Positions 47,835-57,800 of a DNA stretch of 64,000 nt are shown here, piece by piece. Location: positions 1 through 64,000 of the IMG/VR virus record IMGVR_UViG_3300025306_000003, one strand, 5' to 3'. Within the stretch, counting starts at the first letter, position 1. Each line of letters starts with the position of its first letter. The notes beneath the pieces are model-generated. The model was not told the DNA's origin. It worked only from the letters and a program-made list of their open reading frames with translations, and did not search any database. The translations under genes were made by a program, and so were the position numbers. The DNA is from a virus.

Positions 47835-49266
47835 GTTCGCCCCCCTCCGTATCACGTATGATTACTTGTTGTTTCAATTTGTATTTGCAAGTTCGTATTC
47901 GAGAATTTGCGTGTGCTAAAAGATGCCTGTTTGTGTTGTCCAAAAAATCGATGTACTGCAATTCCGTTTTTCCCTCTGCGATTCGTAAACCTCTTCCGAA
48001 CATCTGTGTAAAAACCACGGGAGATTTTCCGCCTGCCGCATTTATCAAAGCATCAACAACCGGAATATCCACACCTTCGCCAAAAAGCTTTCTGGTAACG
48101 ATAAGGATTTTTACTTGTCGATCTTTGGTGAGTTGTTTTACATCCGCAATATATTCTGCGTCATCGTTACCTGATAAAAAGATAGAATCCTCGATAAGCT
48201 CATTGAGAATTTCTCCATGGTCAATTCTTTCCACAAACACCAAAACAATCCGGCCTTCTTTTGCTAAGCGCTCCGCTTCCTGTTTTACAAGAGCATTGCG
48301 AGGGACACTCTTCACAATTCCGTAGAGGTATGCATTGCGGTAGTTTTCGTAATGGAGATTTGGAGAAGATATTTCGAGGAATTTGATTTGAGATGTGGAG
48401 AGATGTCCCTGCCCTTGCAACTCTGAGATTGGAATCTCATGAATAATTGGACCAATTGCAGCTTCCAATAACATGCCAGTTTTTTTGAGATTGGGTGTTG
48501 CCGTAAGGCCAAATCGAATGTGTGCGTTTGTGAAATGTCTTGATGACACGTACCAGCTCGCTTTTTGTCCGGTGCTACTGACGTGATGAACTTCATCGAT
48601 GACCAAAATCTGAAACTTATCAAGTTGTGTTCGTGCATTTTTACTCTTGATCAAACGCATCAAACTTTGAACTGTGAAGATGGTAACTCTCCCGAATTCC
48701 TTTCGGCCTCCACCGTAAACTTTCACATCGATTCCTGCCTTTTGAAATACCTCGGCAGTCTGACTCAAGAGGGTTTTGGTGTGGACTACGAAAGCGGTAG
48801 GCAAATCGAGGATTTTTAGCGCTGCTACTACTGTTATAGTTTTTCCCGCGCCCGTGGACAAAACCAGCACACCACGCTGGAATTTGAGCATGGAGACGAG
48901 CGCACCCTGCTGAAATGGCCTTAATTCGACGCCTACGGCTCTCAGAGGCTGCAAAAAGTCTTCGGAGCTACCCTGATATGCCTTTTTTAGGTCGTTGATT
49001 GTGGGGCTTTTGGTGCGGGAATCTTCGATTCGGTATTTTACACCGTTTGCGGCCAAAATACCTACTACTCTAGTAGTAAGTCCAGCGGGGAAAGTGCCAT
49101 TCTTGAAAAGGTGGATTTTTCCGTCCCATCGACCACCTCGAAAGGCGGGACTGAAGCGATACCCTTCCAAGCTATATGAAAGCTCTTTGTCGATCTGTGC
49201 GAAACACGGACAGCTCCCAGAAATGGAAGTATCCACGTTCGCCACGTGAAGCACACATTCGGCCAT
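47725..49266 (-). CDS. SF2 DNA helicase (UvsW/type III restriction-like)
   Basis: The 513-residue product has motif I LSTGAGKT (136-143), motif II DEVHH (224-228), motif III GLTATP and motif VI QMFGRGLR, in a complete SF2 core. It resembles T4 UvsW and RAD25/XPB-type helicases, which remodel forks and R-loops at the early-late replication switch. Its last 110 nt overlap the next gene in another frame. It is the first gene after a strong promoter. Confidence 0.85.
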   Translation of the reverse strand: MAECVLHVANVDTSISGSCPCFAQIDKELSYSLEGYRFSPAFRGGRWDGKIHLFKNGTFPAGLTTRVVGILAANGVKYRIEDSRTKSPTINDLKKAYQGSSEDFLQPLRAVGVELRPFQQGALVSMLKFQRGVLVLSTGAGKTITVVAALKILDLPTAFVVHTKTLLSQTAEVFQKAGIDVKVYGGGRKEFGRVTIFTVQSLMRLIKSKNARTQLDKFQILVIDEVHHVSSTGQKASWYVSSRHFTNAHIRFGLTATPNLKKTGMLLEAAIGPIIHEIPISELQGQGHLSTSQIKFLEISSPNLHYENYRNAYLYGIVKSVPRNALVKQEAERLAKEGRIVLVFVERIDHGEILNELIEDSIFLSGNDDAEYIADVKQLTKDRQVKILIVTRKLFGEGVDIPVVDALINAAGGKSPVVFTQMFGRGLRIAEGKTELQYIDFLDNTNRHLLAHANSRIRTCKYKLKQQVIIRDTEGGEHVHRNTKSGASIERRYPTSNSSNRKWGSYRRSTIAG

Positions 49267-49301
49267 GACGACGCTCCTGATTAAGTTGTTTTGAAGAGTA
49301 G

Positions 49302-49331
49302 ATTATGTCGCAGTCAGAAGAGCGTTGTCAA
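49302..49331 (-). promoter_or_regulatory. Strong sigma-70 promoter for the replication operon
   Basis: A perfect TTGACA (49331-49326), 18-nt spacer and CATAAT (49307-49302) on the minus strand, 36 nt upstream of the SF2 helicase ATG and just after a terminator. It looks like an early promoter read by the host polymerase. Confidence 0.8.
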
Positions 49332-49340
49332 CTAAAATGC

Positions 49341-49371
49341 AATGGGGAGACAAAAAATAAATCTCCCCATT
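49341..49371. terminator. Strong, bidirectional terminator between late and early regions
   Basis: AATGGGGAGA and TCTCCCCATT (10 bp) enclose an 11-nt AT-rich loop, followed by T-rich sequence on both strands. It ends the tail/lysis operon 13 nt after its last gene. Confidence 0.8.
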
Positions 49372-49383
49372 TTTGCGCTTGAC

Positions 49384-49833
49384 TTACTTGGGTTCGACAG
49401 GGCCGAATTCGATCTCAAAACCGACCGCATCTCCCGCAACCAGTTGAATGTCTGCGAGAGAAGTAATCGTCTTCACGCCAGCACCCAAGTCGGCATCGCC
49501 TGTCACTTTCAACTGCACGTTGCCGACAGCACCATTCGGGAGAATCTCTGCGGACATGCCATCTGCTGAAATGACAAGCTCGCAAGCTTCTGGAATGGAC
49601 AGCGCGTACGCGGGCAGGCCGTCCAATCGGGCAGGATTGCCATAAGCATCCACAGGGCGTACAACTCGTACTGAGGTTTTTTTATCGACGGGGAGAGTAA
49701 ACATACCGAATCCTTTCAGGGTTATGATGCGACCTGTTATGGGATCAACCACATCCAGCCAGATCGCGACTGCGGGACGCGGCATACCTATGAGACGTAA
49801 AAACCAACTGATGATTGCTTGAATGATTCTCAT
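49384..49833 (-). CDS. Beta-rich protein with hydrophobic N-terminus
   Basis: A 149-residue product beginning with an amphipathic/hydrophobic helix (MRIIQAIISWFLRLIG), then an Ig-like beta domain (residues about 60-149). It is the last gene of the late operon. It may be a small virion or periplasmic protein. ATG 49833 overlaps the previous stop (ATGA). Confidence 0.65.
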   Translation of the reverse strand: MRIIQAIISWFLRLIGMPRPAVAIWLDVVDPITGRIITLKGFGMFTLPVDKKTSVRVVRPVDAYGNPARLDGLPAYALSIPEACELVISADGMSAEILPNGAVGNVQLKVTGDADLGAGVKTITSLADIQLVAGDAVGFEIEFGPVEPK

Positions 49834-50939
49834 TTTGTGAGGAACGAACCTTTCGCATCCGTACGGTCGGCCGTGCTCTCGGAGATCGCAGTGTAGCTGT
49901 ACAATTTTCCTGAAGTCAAGTTTGCTAATCTCACGTAATGATCAGTGACGAGTGTGCTGCTGACGGTCACAGTTTTCAACGCACCACCTGCGGCTTGGTA
50001 TTCGAGTCTTGTGGTACATGGCACTGATGTCTTCCATGACAGTTGCGCAGTCGTGGCAGTCAGATCCACAACCAATGGGCCTGTGATCGCGATAGCGCTT
50101 GTCACCGGCAGAGATGCTGTTATGAACGAGAAATCCGCAGACAGGATGCTGTTGGACCTCACTCGGTAATGATAAAGCTTCGCCGCCTGTAATCCCTGCA
50201 CTGAAAGTGCGTGCGTCGTAACCTGCGCCGCATCGGTCAGGAAAGTCCCATAAGAAGTTGTCAAGCCATACTCGACGTAGGAATCTGCTGAGATATCCGT
50301 TGTCCATGTGATGCTCGCAGTCTTATCGGTTATGTTCTTGGCCGTGATTTGGCTGAGAACGGGGTTTTGTGTAGGAGGGCTCAGAGTTGAAAATGTGAAG
50401 TCAGAACTGACAGTCGGTCCCGATGTAACCCGTGCGTGATACAGCGTGCTGGGAGTCAGCCCTGACAGCGGCAATGTGTGGGAAGTTACGGATGCGGCGT
50501 CTGTCGCAATTCCCCCATAACTTGTGGACGTTCCATAATCCACTCTTGAATTAGCTGCGAGATCGGTTGTCCATGTGATCGAGGCTTGCGTGGGCGTGAT
50601 GTTTACGGCAGCGATTTGACTGATGACAGGATTCTGAACCGGAGGCTCGCCCGCGATTGTCGTACTGACTTCATTTGAGAAACCGCTTTCCAATCCTGCT
50701 GTGTTGTAGGCAGTCACCACAAAGAAATATGTGCCTGGGGCCAGGTTTTGCACTGTGTACGTGGGAGCAGTAGAAACTCCTGCAGTCTGCGGAGGGGATG
50801 CGTACTGACCCGAAATGGTGCCGTAGTAAACCTTGTATCCCGCTAAGTCTGTTTCTGAATTGGGATCCCACGCGAGTTGCACAGAGCCTGACAGGATCAG
50901 CACACGCAATGCAGCGAGGAGCCACAATGTTATTTGCAT
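49830..50939 (-). CDS. Exported protein with fibronectin type III-like repeats
   Basis: The 369-residue product has a short hydrophobic signal-like N-terminus and four FN3-type modules with the signatures AWDPNSETDLAGYKVYYG, ASITWTTDLAANSRVDYG, ASITWTTDISADSYVEYG and AQLSWKTSVPCTTRLEY. Such modules occur on phage virion surfaces and bind carbohydrates on the host. ATG 50939 overlaps the previous gene's stop. A signal peptide in a phage FN3 protein hints at export before lysis. Confidence 0.75.
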   Translation of the reverse strand: MQITLWLLAALRVLILSGSVQLAWDPNSETDLAGYKVYYGTISGQYASPPQTAGVSTAPTYTVQNLAPGTYFFVVTAYNTAGLESGFSNEVSTTIAGEPPVQNPVISQIAAVNITPTQASITWTTDLAANSRVDYGTSTSYGGIATDAASVTSHTLPLSGLTPSTLYHARVTSGPTVSSDFTFSTLSPPTQNPVLSQITAKNITDKTASITWTTDISADSYVEYGLTTSYGTFLTDAAQVTTHALSVQGLQAAKLYHYRVRSNSILSADFSFITASLPVTSAIAITGPLVVDLTATTAQLSWKTSVPCTTRLEYQAAGGALKTVTVSSTLVTDHYVRLANLTSGKLYSYTAISESTADRTDAKGSFLTK

Positions 50940-51313
50940 TTTGCAGTACCCAGCGAAAATACCTTTTTCACTTTGCACCAGAATCCGGTTTTCTTGGTGA
51001 CGGTATTATAAAGCTGTTGGTACAAATCCGCACGTTCTTTCTGGAGGTCTTTTTCCCTTTCGGCAAGTGCGGTAGCCGATTTTTCTATTTCCAGTGCGCG
51101 TTCCCAGTTAATCTTTTCCTGTGTGCGCAGCGCTTCTTCCTTAACTCGTGTGTCCGTAAGCAGTTGCAGTCGTGCCTCTTGCGCAACAAGTTTGTACAGA
51201 AGTTCGAGAACAATTCTTTTGTCACTTTCCGACAGCGGAGGACTTATATCCTGACAGAAAAGCGCGGATGGCATCATCCAACATATCACCACGAAGGTTA
51301 CGAATTTTTTCAT
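50930..51313 (-). CDS. Spanin-like exported coiled-coil protein (outer-type candidate)
   Basis: A 127-residue product with a signal peptide (MKKFVTFVVICWMMPSALFC) and a long coiled coil (LEIEKSATALAEREKDLQKE). It starts inside the end of the Rz-like gene (92-nt overlap), an arrangement seen for spanin pairs. No clear lipobox is visible, so it may be an unusual o-spanin or periplasmic partner. Confidence 0.55.
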   Translation of the reverse strand: MKKFVTFVVICWMMPSALFCQDISPPLSESDKRIVLELLYKLVAQEARLQLLTDTRVKEEALRTQEKINWERALEIEKSATALAEREKDLQKERADLYQQLYNTVTKKTGFWCKVKKVFSLGTAKCK

Positions 51314-51665
51314 AATCCTCCTTCAGTTTATTTTGTATGTCCTGCATCGAAGCGTCAACGCTTAACTCGAGCGTGGTGCGCAGCTTTTCGAGATCTCGCC
51401 GCTCCAGCACGTTTGATTTGTGATCTGAGATGTTTTGTTTTTCTTGCGCTTGCAGCAGAGCTTCGCGCTGCTTCCACTCCAGGGCTTTTGCTTTCTCGAT
51501 CTCCGTTGTTGCCGAAATCCTCCCCTGCTGCTCGCCGTTTGACCATTGCCGAGCGCCGTAGCGAAGGATGCACAAGTAACTCACCGACAAAACGACGAGT
51601 GCCAAAATCACCCATAAAATCATCTTCCGCACAGGCGCTGGAATCATTAGCCACCATGCAAACAT
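51222..51665 (-). CDS. i-spanin-like (Rz-type) membrane protein
   Basis: A 147-residue product with one N-terminal membrane helix (MILWVILALVVLSVSYLCIL) and a long periplasmic coiled coil, the layout of Rz. GGAGGGAGGT precedes ATG 51665, chosen over a long frame from 51815. It overlaps the next exported coiled-coil gene and follows a holin-like gene and a lysozyme, so a role in outer-membrane disruption is likely. Confidence 0.65.
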   Translation of the reverse strand: MFAWWLMIPAPVRKMILWVILALVVLSVSYLCILRYGARQWSNGEQQGRISATTEIEKAKALEWKQREALLQAQEKQNISDHKSNVLERRDLEKLRTTLELSVDASMQDIQNKLKEDYEKIRNLRGDMLDDAIRAFLSGYKSSAVGK

Positions 51666-51676
51666 ACCTCCCTCCA

Positions 51677-52039
51677 CTATTCGTCTTTGGGGAATGGAAT
51701 TTTGTTGATCACGAATTTGGTCGCCGCAGGCGCTGCGAATTCCATGATGGACCCAAACAGTCCTGCAATAGCAGGATGAATTGGAATCGCAGAAAAGTAC
51801 TCGGGAAACAACCACGTCACTTTGTCAATGTACAGTGCGCCGAACAGCCACACCACGAAAATGGTTGTGATCCACGAGATTTTGTCTTCAAACAGTCCGA
51901 TATCAAACCACTCGTGTGTGCTGAGGAGCACAGGTTTTTTCAGCTTTTTTCCCGTGTGGCACCATTTGGCCCACTTCCAAACAAGTGTGAGAACCGCTGC
52001 AGACAAATAAAAAATCCATGCGAATGTTGTAGGTTTCAT
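51677..52039 (-). CDS. Holin-like membrane protein
   Basis: A 120-residue product with three hydrophobic segments (near residues 5-22, 54-74 and 88-104) and a charged C-terminus. It lies directly after the lysozyme gene (ATGA junction), the usual holin position. Holins form membrane holes to release the endolysin. No specific holin family confirmed. Confidence 0.6.
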   Translation of the reverse strand: MKPTTFAWIFYLSAAVLTLVWKWAKWCHTGKKLKKPVLLSTHEWFDIGLFEDKISWITTIFVVWLFGALYIDKVTWLFPEYFSAIPIHPAIAGLFGSIMEFAAPAATKFVINKIPFPKDE

Positions 52040-52467
52040 ATGACTCCCCCACGCAATATGTTGGCTAAACGCCCGTATCTATTCGGCAGACTCCGCGCCG
52101 CATCGCTATCAAGACATTCCTTTGCGGCAGTTTTCCAATCTTGAATTTTCAATGCAGCAAGCATCTTTTTGAATTTAGACAGACGGGGCATCCCCAAGTT
52201 ATATCGCATATTCACCAATGCCGCCTGACGAACAACGTCAAGATCGGCGAACCAAGGCAGGGCTCGAACCAAGTCAGCAACACACTGGTTAATCTTGCTG
52301 TTGAGCAACCACGCAGCCTCTGCTTTTGTGACACCTTCGAGATTTATGTTGAGTCCGTATCCTATCACCAACGTGTTGCCTGTGTCGGCTGCGGGAAACT
52401 GTGAATAACCTTCATCCTCTTTTAGGCTAATGAAAGCAGAATTACGAACGGCATCTATATCTAACAT
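52036..52467 (-). CDS. T4-type lysozyme (endolysin, GH24-like)
   Basis: A 143-residue muramidase-type product with LKEDEGYSQFPAADTGNTLV carrying the Glu...Asp...Thr catalytic triad pattern, followed by IGYGLN, and a C-terminal helical domain (AALVNMRYNLGMP, FKKMLAAL). No signal peptide, so release needs a holin. ATG 52467 is preceded by TGGAG; a GTG at 52479 is possible. Confidence 0.85.
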   Translation of the reverse strand: MLDIDAVRNSAFISLKEDEGYSQFPAADTGNTLVIGYGLNINLEGVTKAEAAWLLNSKINQCVADLVRALPWFADLDVVRQAALVNMRYNLGMPRLSKFKKMLAALKIQDWKTAAKECLDSDAARSLPNRYGRLANILRGGVI

Positions 52468-52485
52468 TTGTTTCTCCACAGGTTT

Positions 52486-53037
52486 TCATGCCATCAACCA
52501 CTGCAATTTGCGCTTCAGTATGTCGTAAGCCTCGTGCAACATCTGACTGATTCGACACTCTACCACGTTGAGCACTATGCCTATTTCCTTTTCACTCAAT
52601 TCATCGTAGTAGCGCAGCATGATTACCAATCGTAACTTCTTGGGCAGTCCTAGTATGGCTTGTCTAACGTGGTATATTCGCTCGTTGTGCCACGTGCGCG
52701 TGTACGGAGAATGCCCAACTGCCACATATGAGCGGATGTGACTTTCGTTCAATTTCGTGCAGGGACAACCTTCGTGATTGCGACTGCTGCCAGCATTGAG
52801 CCAGGACATCTGATGATGGACGCCATCTATCAACGCGCCATTGATCAGAATCTTTGCGTATGCACGAAAGGGAACACCTTTTGACTCGTCGTACTTTTTA
52901 GCTGCGTTCATCAATCCAAGAGCAGCAAACTGATTCATGTCGTCAAGCTCATCGTACTGCTTAGTGCGCTTGACGTATGAAGCTGCGAGCATCTTGGCAA
53001 GCCCCAGGTTTGAAGTGACGAGTTCTTCGGTGGTCAT
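52486..53037 (-). CDS. Phage sigma-70-family factor
   Basis: A 183-residue product with sigma region 2 (DDMNQFAALGLMNAAKKYDE, VPFRAYAKILINGALID) and region 4 (LPKKLRLVIMLRYYDELSEK followed by EIGIVLNVVECRISQM). No region 1 or 3, as in SigF/FliA-like minimal sigmas. It would redirect host RNA polymerase to phage late promoters. It sits in the late operon next to lysis genes. ATG 53037. Confidence 0.85.
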   Translation of the reverse strand: MTTEELVTSNLGLAKMLAASYVKRTKQYDELDDMNQFAALGLMNAAKKYDESKGVPFRAYAKILINGALIDGVHHQMSWLNAGSSRNHEGCPCTKLNESHIRSYVAVGHSPYTRTWHNERIYHVRQAILGLPKKLRLVIMLRYYDELSEKEIGIVLNVVECRISQMLHEAYDILKRKLQWLMA

Positions 53038-53468
53038 TTCTGCAATTCCAGATCCCTGATATCCTTCATACGTTTTTCCATTACGATGACCAAATCATTC
53101 TTGCGTTTGTCGAGCACCCGGATCTTTGCCATCAGATTAGCGACATCTCGATCTCCCTTATGGCACTCTACACACGACGGTTGACTCAACCACGTTCCAT
53201 GTTGCAGTTGTCGATAGTAGCCGTTGCGCTCTTCATTGATCCTCAAAATCGTCAGTTCGTCCTGCAAGATGACGAGACGCAGACCGTTGAGGTTTATGCT
53301 TTTCTGATTCGATAACATGACGATATCCTGTGTGGTGATGTCATGTGCAATCCAGGTCAACCAAGCCGAGAGCAACCCAATCAGGATCAGGAACACCACA
53401 AAGATTTGCCACATCATTCGGGTCTGTCGGTATGCTACAGCATCCACACTTGTGAACGTATCAATCAT
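53034..53468 (-). CDS. Membrane protein with CxxCH motif
   Basis: A 144-residue product with one membrane helix (WQIFVVFLILIGLLSAWLTW) and a periplasmic domain containing QPSCVECHKGD, a CxxCH heme-attachment-type motif. A c-type heme would need the host maturation system; zinc binding is the alternative. ATG 53468 overlaps the upstream stop. No phage family recognised. Confidence 0.6.
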   Translation of the reverse strand: MIDTFTSVDAVAYRQTRMMWQIFVVFLILIGLLSAWLTWIAHDITTQDIVMLSNQKSINLNGLRLVILQDELTILRINEERNGYYRQLQHGTWLSQPSCVECHKGDRDVANLMAKIRVLDKRKNDLVIVMEKRMKDIRDLELQK

Positions 53469-53734
53469 GGTTTCTTCGCCACCCAATAATAAATGAGCAC
53501 CAAAATAGCCGGGATCAACCCCGCCAACGCACCCCAAATGCCAGACTTCAACCGCAGCTCCGTACCCAGCATACCAATTGCGGTTTTGATCTCCTGCGTC
53601 TTTTCATTGAACTTCTCATTCATATTGGAATGATCTTTCCGCAGTTGGTCACATTGCTCGTTCAACCGTTCTAATTCTTTTAAAACGTACTTGCTCCATT
53701 CTGACCAACCATTAGTCTCATCAGCTTTTACCAT
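53465..53734 (-). CDS. XhlA-like membrane protein
   Basis: An 89-residue product with an N-terminal coiled coil (WSKYVLKELERLNEQCDQLR) and a C-terminal membrane helix (GIWGALAGLIPAILVLIYYW), the layout of XhlA/hemolysin-type phage proteins that assist lysis. It lies upstream of the sigma and lysozyme genes. Confidence 0.65.
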   Translation of the reverse strand: MVKADETNGWSEWSKYVLKELERLNEQCDQLRKDHSNMNEKFNEKTQEIKTAIGMLGTELRLKSGIWGALAGLIPAILVLIYYWVAKKP

Positions 53735-54131
53735 TGGGAAACTCCGTGGAATCGGGAATGACGATAGCTAAAACAAAAGCATCGTTGTCACAATGACATG
53801 AATGTGGTGTGCTGGGCTTCAAAGTAATGCTTTCAGTTGGGTGCAACACTACTATCTCTCCGTCATCTAAATGCACTTCAAAGACTCCAAGTACACAGAT
53901 GATAATTTCCGTTTGAGGATGGGAATGCCTTGAATGTGTTGTGTTTGCAGCAAAATCTCCGGTTACAATGGAGCATTTTCCTGGTTCATTGTATACCCCA
54001 AGCAAATCGCACGAACCCCCGATGGTTGCCAGCGCCATCCTATCACGATTTTTCCACAATACAGTTTCGGATAAAGTACTCAGCTTACCCGTTAAGATCC
54101 GCAGTTTTTCCAGATTGGAATTTTCATCCAT
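53721..54131 (-). CDS. Cupin-domain protein
   Basis: A 136-residue product with the cupin signature HSRHSHPQTEIIICVLGVFE and a second motif LKPSTPHSC, giving a metal site of His/Glu residues. Cupins include isomerases, dioxygenases and sugar-binding proteins; the substrate is unknown. ATG 54131 lies 8 nt inside the gene before. A cupin among late phage genes may modify or bind surface sugars. Confidence 0.7.
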   Translation of the reverse strand: MDENSNLEKLRILTGKLSTLSETVLWKNRDRMALATIGGSCDLLGVYNEPGKCSIVTGDFAANTTHSRHSHPQTEIIICVLGVFEVHLDDGEIVVLHPTESITLKPSTPHSCHCDNDAFVLAIVIPDSTEFPNGKS

Positions 54132-54630
54132 GAGCGATCTCCAAGTCGGGTAAAGGTAGAGGCGCAAAAGTCGGAACTGATTCCACAACCGCTTCCGTCG
54201 CAGGAACCCCCCATAGTTTTTCGGCCATCACCGCGAACAATCCCTCGTCGTGCAAATCGGTCAGGATCTGATTGAGATCGAAAACCGTTTTCCCTTCGCA
54301 GTATTTGTCCCAAAGCTCCGGAGTTTCCCTGCGATTGATTCGCCACATTGCAACCGGATGATTACGGTCCAAGCTGCGATGAAATACGCCGTCGGCATCG
54401 TACGCGCCAATGGCTACAATGGCCTGAAAATCACCCTCTTCCAAGTCCAAACTGAGCTTGATGACTTTCGGCGCATTGATGGGCAGTCCGGTATACGTGT
54501 GGGCCTCCGCGTCTGCGAGCACGGGCACAAAGCCCAGTTGCGCTTCGGTCTTCGTCACAACCCCATCCGCGTCACGAGTCACTTTTTGCAATGTTACCGT
54601 AGGTTGAAATGCTGCTTTAACTTCTCCCAT
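54124..54630 (-). CDS. Hypothetical late protein
   Basis: A 168-residue alpha/beta product (MGEVKAAFQPTVTLQKVTRD...). AGGAGGTCG precedes ATG 54630, chosen over a frame from 54711. It may be a small tail-associated or chaperone protein. No family recognised. Confidence 0.65.
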   Translation of the reverse strand: MGEVKAAFQPTVTLQKVTRDADGVVTKTEAQLGFVPVLADAEAHTYTGLPINAPKVIKLSLDLEEGDFQAIVAIGAYDADGVFHRSLDRNHPVAMWRINRRETPELWDKYCEGKTVFDLNQILTDLHDEGLFAVMAEKLWGVPATEAVVESVPTFAPLPLPDLEIAHG

Positions 54631-54790
54631 CACGACCTCCTGTCTTCTCATCCTGTGTCTTAACCGCAGCTTCTTCTTTGCGCTTTGCGGTGTCACGCTC
54701 CACGATTGCATTTGCGAGATCTCTCTGTAACGCGAATAAGCTTATGGCCTGATCCGCGATAATCAATTTCAAATCATCAACTGTGATCAT
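54617..54790 (-). CDS. 57-residue helical peptide
   Basis: AGGAGGAG precedes ATG 54790. The product (MITVDDLKLIIADQAISLFA...) is one long charged helix, and it overlaps the next gene start by 14 nt. It follows the tail-fibre gene; a tail-fibre assembly helper is possible but not shown. Confidence 0.65.
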   Translation of the reverse strand: MITVDDLKLIIADQAISLFALQRDLANAIVERDTAKRKEEAAVKTQDEKTGGRDGRS

Positions 54791-54801
54791 ACACTCCTCC
54801 T

Positions 54802-57800
54802 TTAGATCAGTGCCTTCAGTGAAATTAATTGTGCCTCACTTAATGTTGTTGATCCAAGTGTCATTGACGCGCCCTTGAGAACTCCTGCAGTATCTATGCC
54901 ACCGGATCCGGTGAACTTCCCATTTTCATCAATAACGTATTGACTTCCGGTGATGGCAAATTTATGACCCTTAACGTCGCCGTTGGTGGTCGCAATGTCA
55001 GCACTGGCGACCGACACACCTACCGCTAATGTACCTCCAGAAAAGTACGAGGCCGCGGCATATGCTGAATCATGATTATGATTCCCTGCGGCAACGTCCC
55101 CAGAACCTGTGCCGGTATTCTTGGCGGCTGCGTCTCCAAGAGTGGGTAATCCAGATAACGAAGAGTAAGCATGCGTATGTCCGATGAGATTCAACACGGA
55201 TGTCAGTTGAGAAGATGTCATCGCTACAGCATCGATCGTCAATGATGTGTCGCAAGCGAGCGTTCCCGCGATGTCTACGGCTCCACTTGTGGCCGATAGT
55301 ACGGTGGTTGAGCCCATTTTGAGATAGACATAATCAGAATATCCAGCCGAGCAGATCGATATGCTTTTTGCGCTGAAGATTCCACCAATAGATATGGATG
55401 CGTTCGCTGGGGTGAAAACGATTTGACCCCCGCCCGGCTCCGTGAAGGATGCGGCTGTCGTACCTCCGAGCATTAACTTCACACCGTCGTCAGTTGAGCG
55501 CACTTCGTAGGCCTTGATGTAACCATCAACACCTATCTGTCCTCTGAGCACGCTGCCACTATCGTAGGATCTCACTCCATATGTGCCGTCGATCTCGACA
55601 CGAGCACCAGACGCGGCAGAACGTATCTGAAAGTACGAGCCTAGTAATGAAATTCCGGTGTCGGAGAATTGCCCGACCAGCACCGGACCAGTTACGTAGA
55701 CACGAATTCCGTTCACGGAATCCATTTCTACGCGCCCGCCGCTGGCGGCAGTTCTGATTGTTGCTCCGGTAATCACCATTCCGTCAATGGCAGTTGCTGC
55801 GAGTTCAACACTCGAAATCGTCCCAGCGTAGATTTTACTTGCTGTAATCGTATTTGCTGCGATTTCATAAGCGGTGATCGTCCCAGCGGCGATCTTGGCT
55901 GCGGTGATTGCCCTGGATTGAATCGCGTCACCGTCCACCTGATTCGGATTCACGGAGCCATCCGCCCCAAGGCCGGTAGCTAAACGAAGGGCCAACGCTT
56001 CGTCCATCGGCAGCATACTGAAGCTGTCGATCTCCGATTCATTGTCGTTGTGATCTTCACCCCCCGGCCAGTTCAAAAGAAAGGCTGGTTGGCAATATGC
56101 CGTCCCAGTTTTCCATTTGAATGGGGTATCTAAAGTGCCGGATCCAAAATCAGAAGAAGCCTCTCCTTTCAAGTATACGGTAAACTCAACCCATTCGTTA
56201 ATACCATAGTTTTTAAGATTTAATCCGGCAACCCAATAAAACCAACCTGCGGATATGTTAACTATATCTTTATCATAAATGTAAAACCCCACAAGGTAAG
56301 TCTGTGAAGTAGTAGTGGAAGCCGTTCGTCTAACTCTGCCTGTAACGCGATACATTCGGTTTTTGTCTACAGGATAGAGCCCATTCGTGATTGCATAATA
56401 TGGGCCTGTGGCATGCAAAACCTTTCCGCCATTGACCCCATTCGAAGGGTAGGTTGGTGCATGATCCCTCTGAGGGCAATTATATGCTCGCTCACTTGCT
56501 TCTTCGAATGTTTCTACATATGGAGCGGTACTGGGATCAAGGTCGGAAGGTTGAACCGCCATTGGTGCGATAGCCCCAGATACGACTTTCCCCGAAGCAA
56601 CATCTCCACCGGAAGTCAGGCCGGTATTGGCGCGGTAAAATCCGCTGGACGCTGCCGAAGTCAGGCGTGCATCCGGTACCTCTGTTTGGATGATTCCAGA
56701 AGAGCTTAGCCCAGTATATACTGATGTCGTGATGCGTTCTTCAACCGTGTCAATTGTGATGCTGTCAATTTCTAAAGTTGATGTGCCATTTACGGCGGCA
56801 TGATTTACGGCCACGCAGGGCGCGAAATATGCAACGTCAGTTCCCAAAGGACACGGTGAAAGAGGATCATTATAATTCGACAATTCATAATCCGGCGAAC
56901 CTGTCGTCCCCTTGAACCATCCGGTATATTCATACCACTGATCTTTCACCATCTCATCGGCCCATAGAAAATTAGCTACGTGCCAACAATAATTAATGAA
57001 TCCTCCTGTCGAATTAAATACCGACCACCCAACATGCGTGCGCGAATGTTCCGTGACGCCATCTTCGCTGGTTCTTCGCAGTCTTATTCTATACCGATGC
57101 AATTTACTGGAATTATACGGAATCCTGTCGGAACTTGCGAGAGTGGATGTCAGTGCAGTAAGAGAAAATACTTTACCTCCAGCTAATCCATGCGTTGGAT
57201 ATGTTGCGCCAAGGGAATCCGCATTCCACCCCGCACCTGCATCTTCCCAATACTCGCTAAAAACACCATTACTTGCACCAGCCGCACCAGTCAAGGATCT
57301 AGGAGTTACTCTCCCCGCAACAACATTCCTCGCCAAATCTCCACTGCTATCCAATCCAGAGTTCGCTCTGGCAAACCCACTAGAAGCTGTAGCGGATAGT
57401 TTGTGATCGGGAACTTCTCTGGCAACATCACCGCTGGTGGCTAGTCCGACGTATCCACGATTGCCCCCGTCCCTTGCATTGGGGGGCACTCTCACGTAGG
57501 AAGATCCGTCAGCATCGACGTAATCCGCACTGATCAAGCGGCCACCCGTAGTCAAACCTGCAGTTGCGCGAGAAAACCCACTGGAGGCGGCTACTGACAG
57601 TTTGTGATCAGGGACTTCCCGAGCGACATCTCCAGCAGTTGTAAGACCAGCATTGGCTCGTGCAAACCCTGCGGAGGCTGTTGCAGACAATCTACTGTCT
57701 GCTACTTCTTTAGCGACGTACCCGGCAGTGTCCAATCCTCGCGTGGCGCGGGCTGCGCCGTCTCGCACATCAGGATCCACAACCATTCCACTTGACGTGA

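Noticed and set aside
50798-52144. 448-codon plus-strand frame
   Set aside because: Spans several minus-strand genes with clear starts and motifs (FN3 protein, spanins, holin); Cys/Arg/Pro-rich shadow composition.
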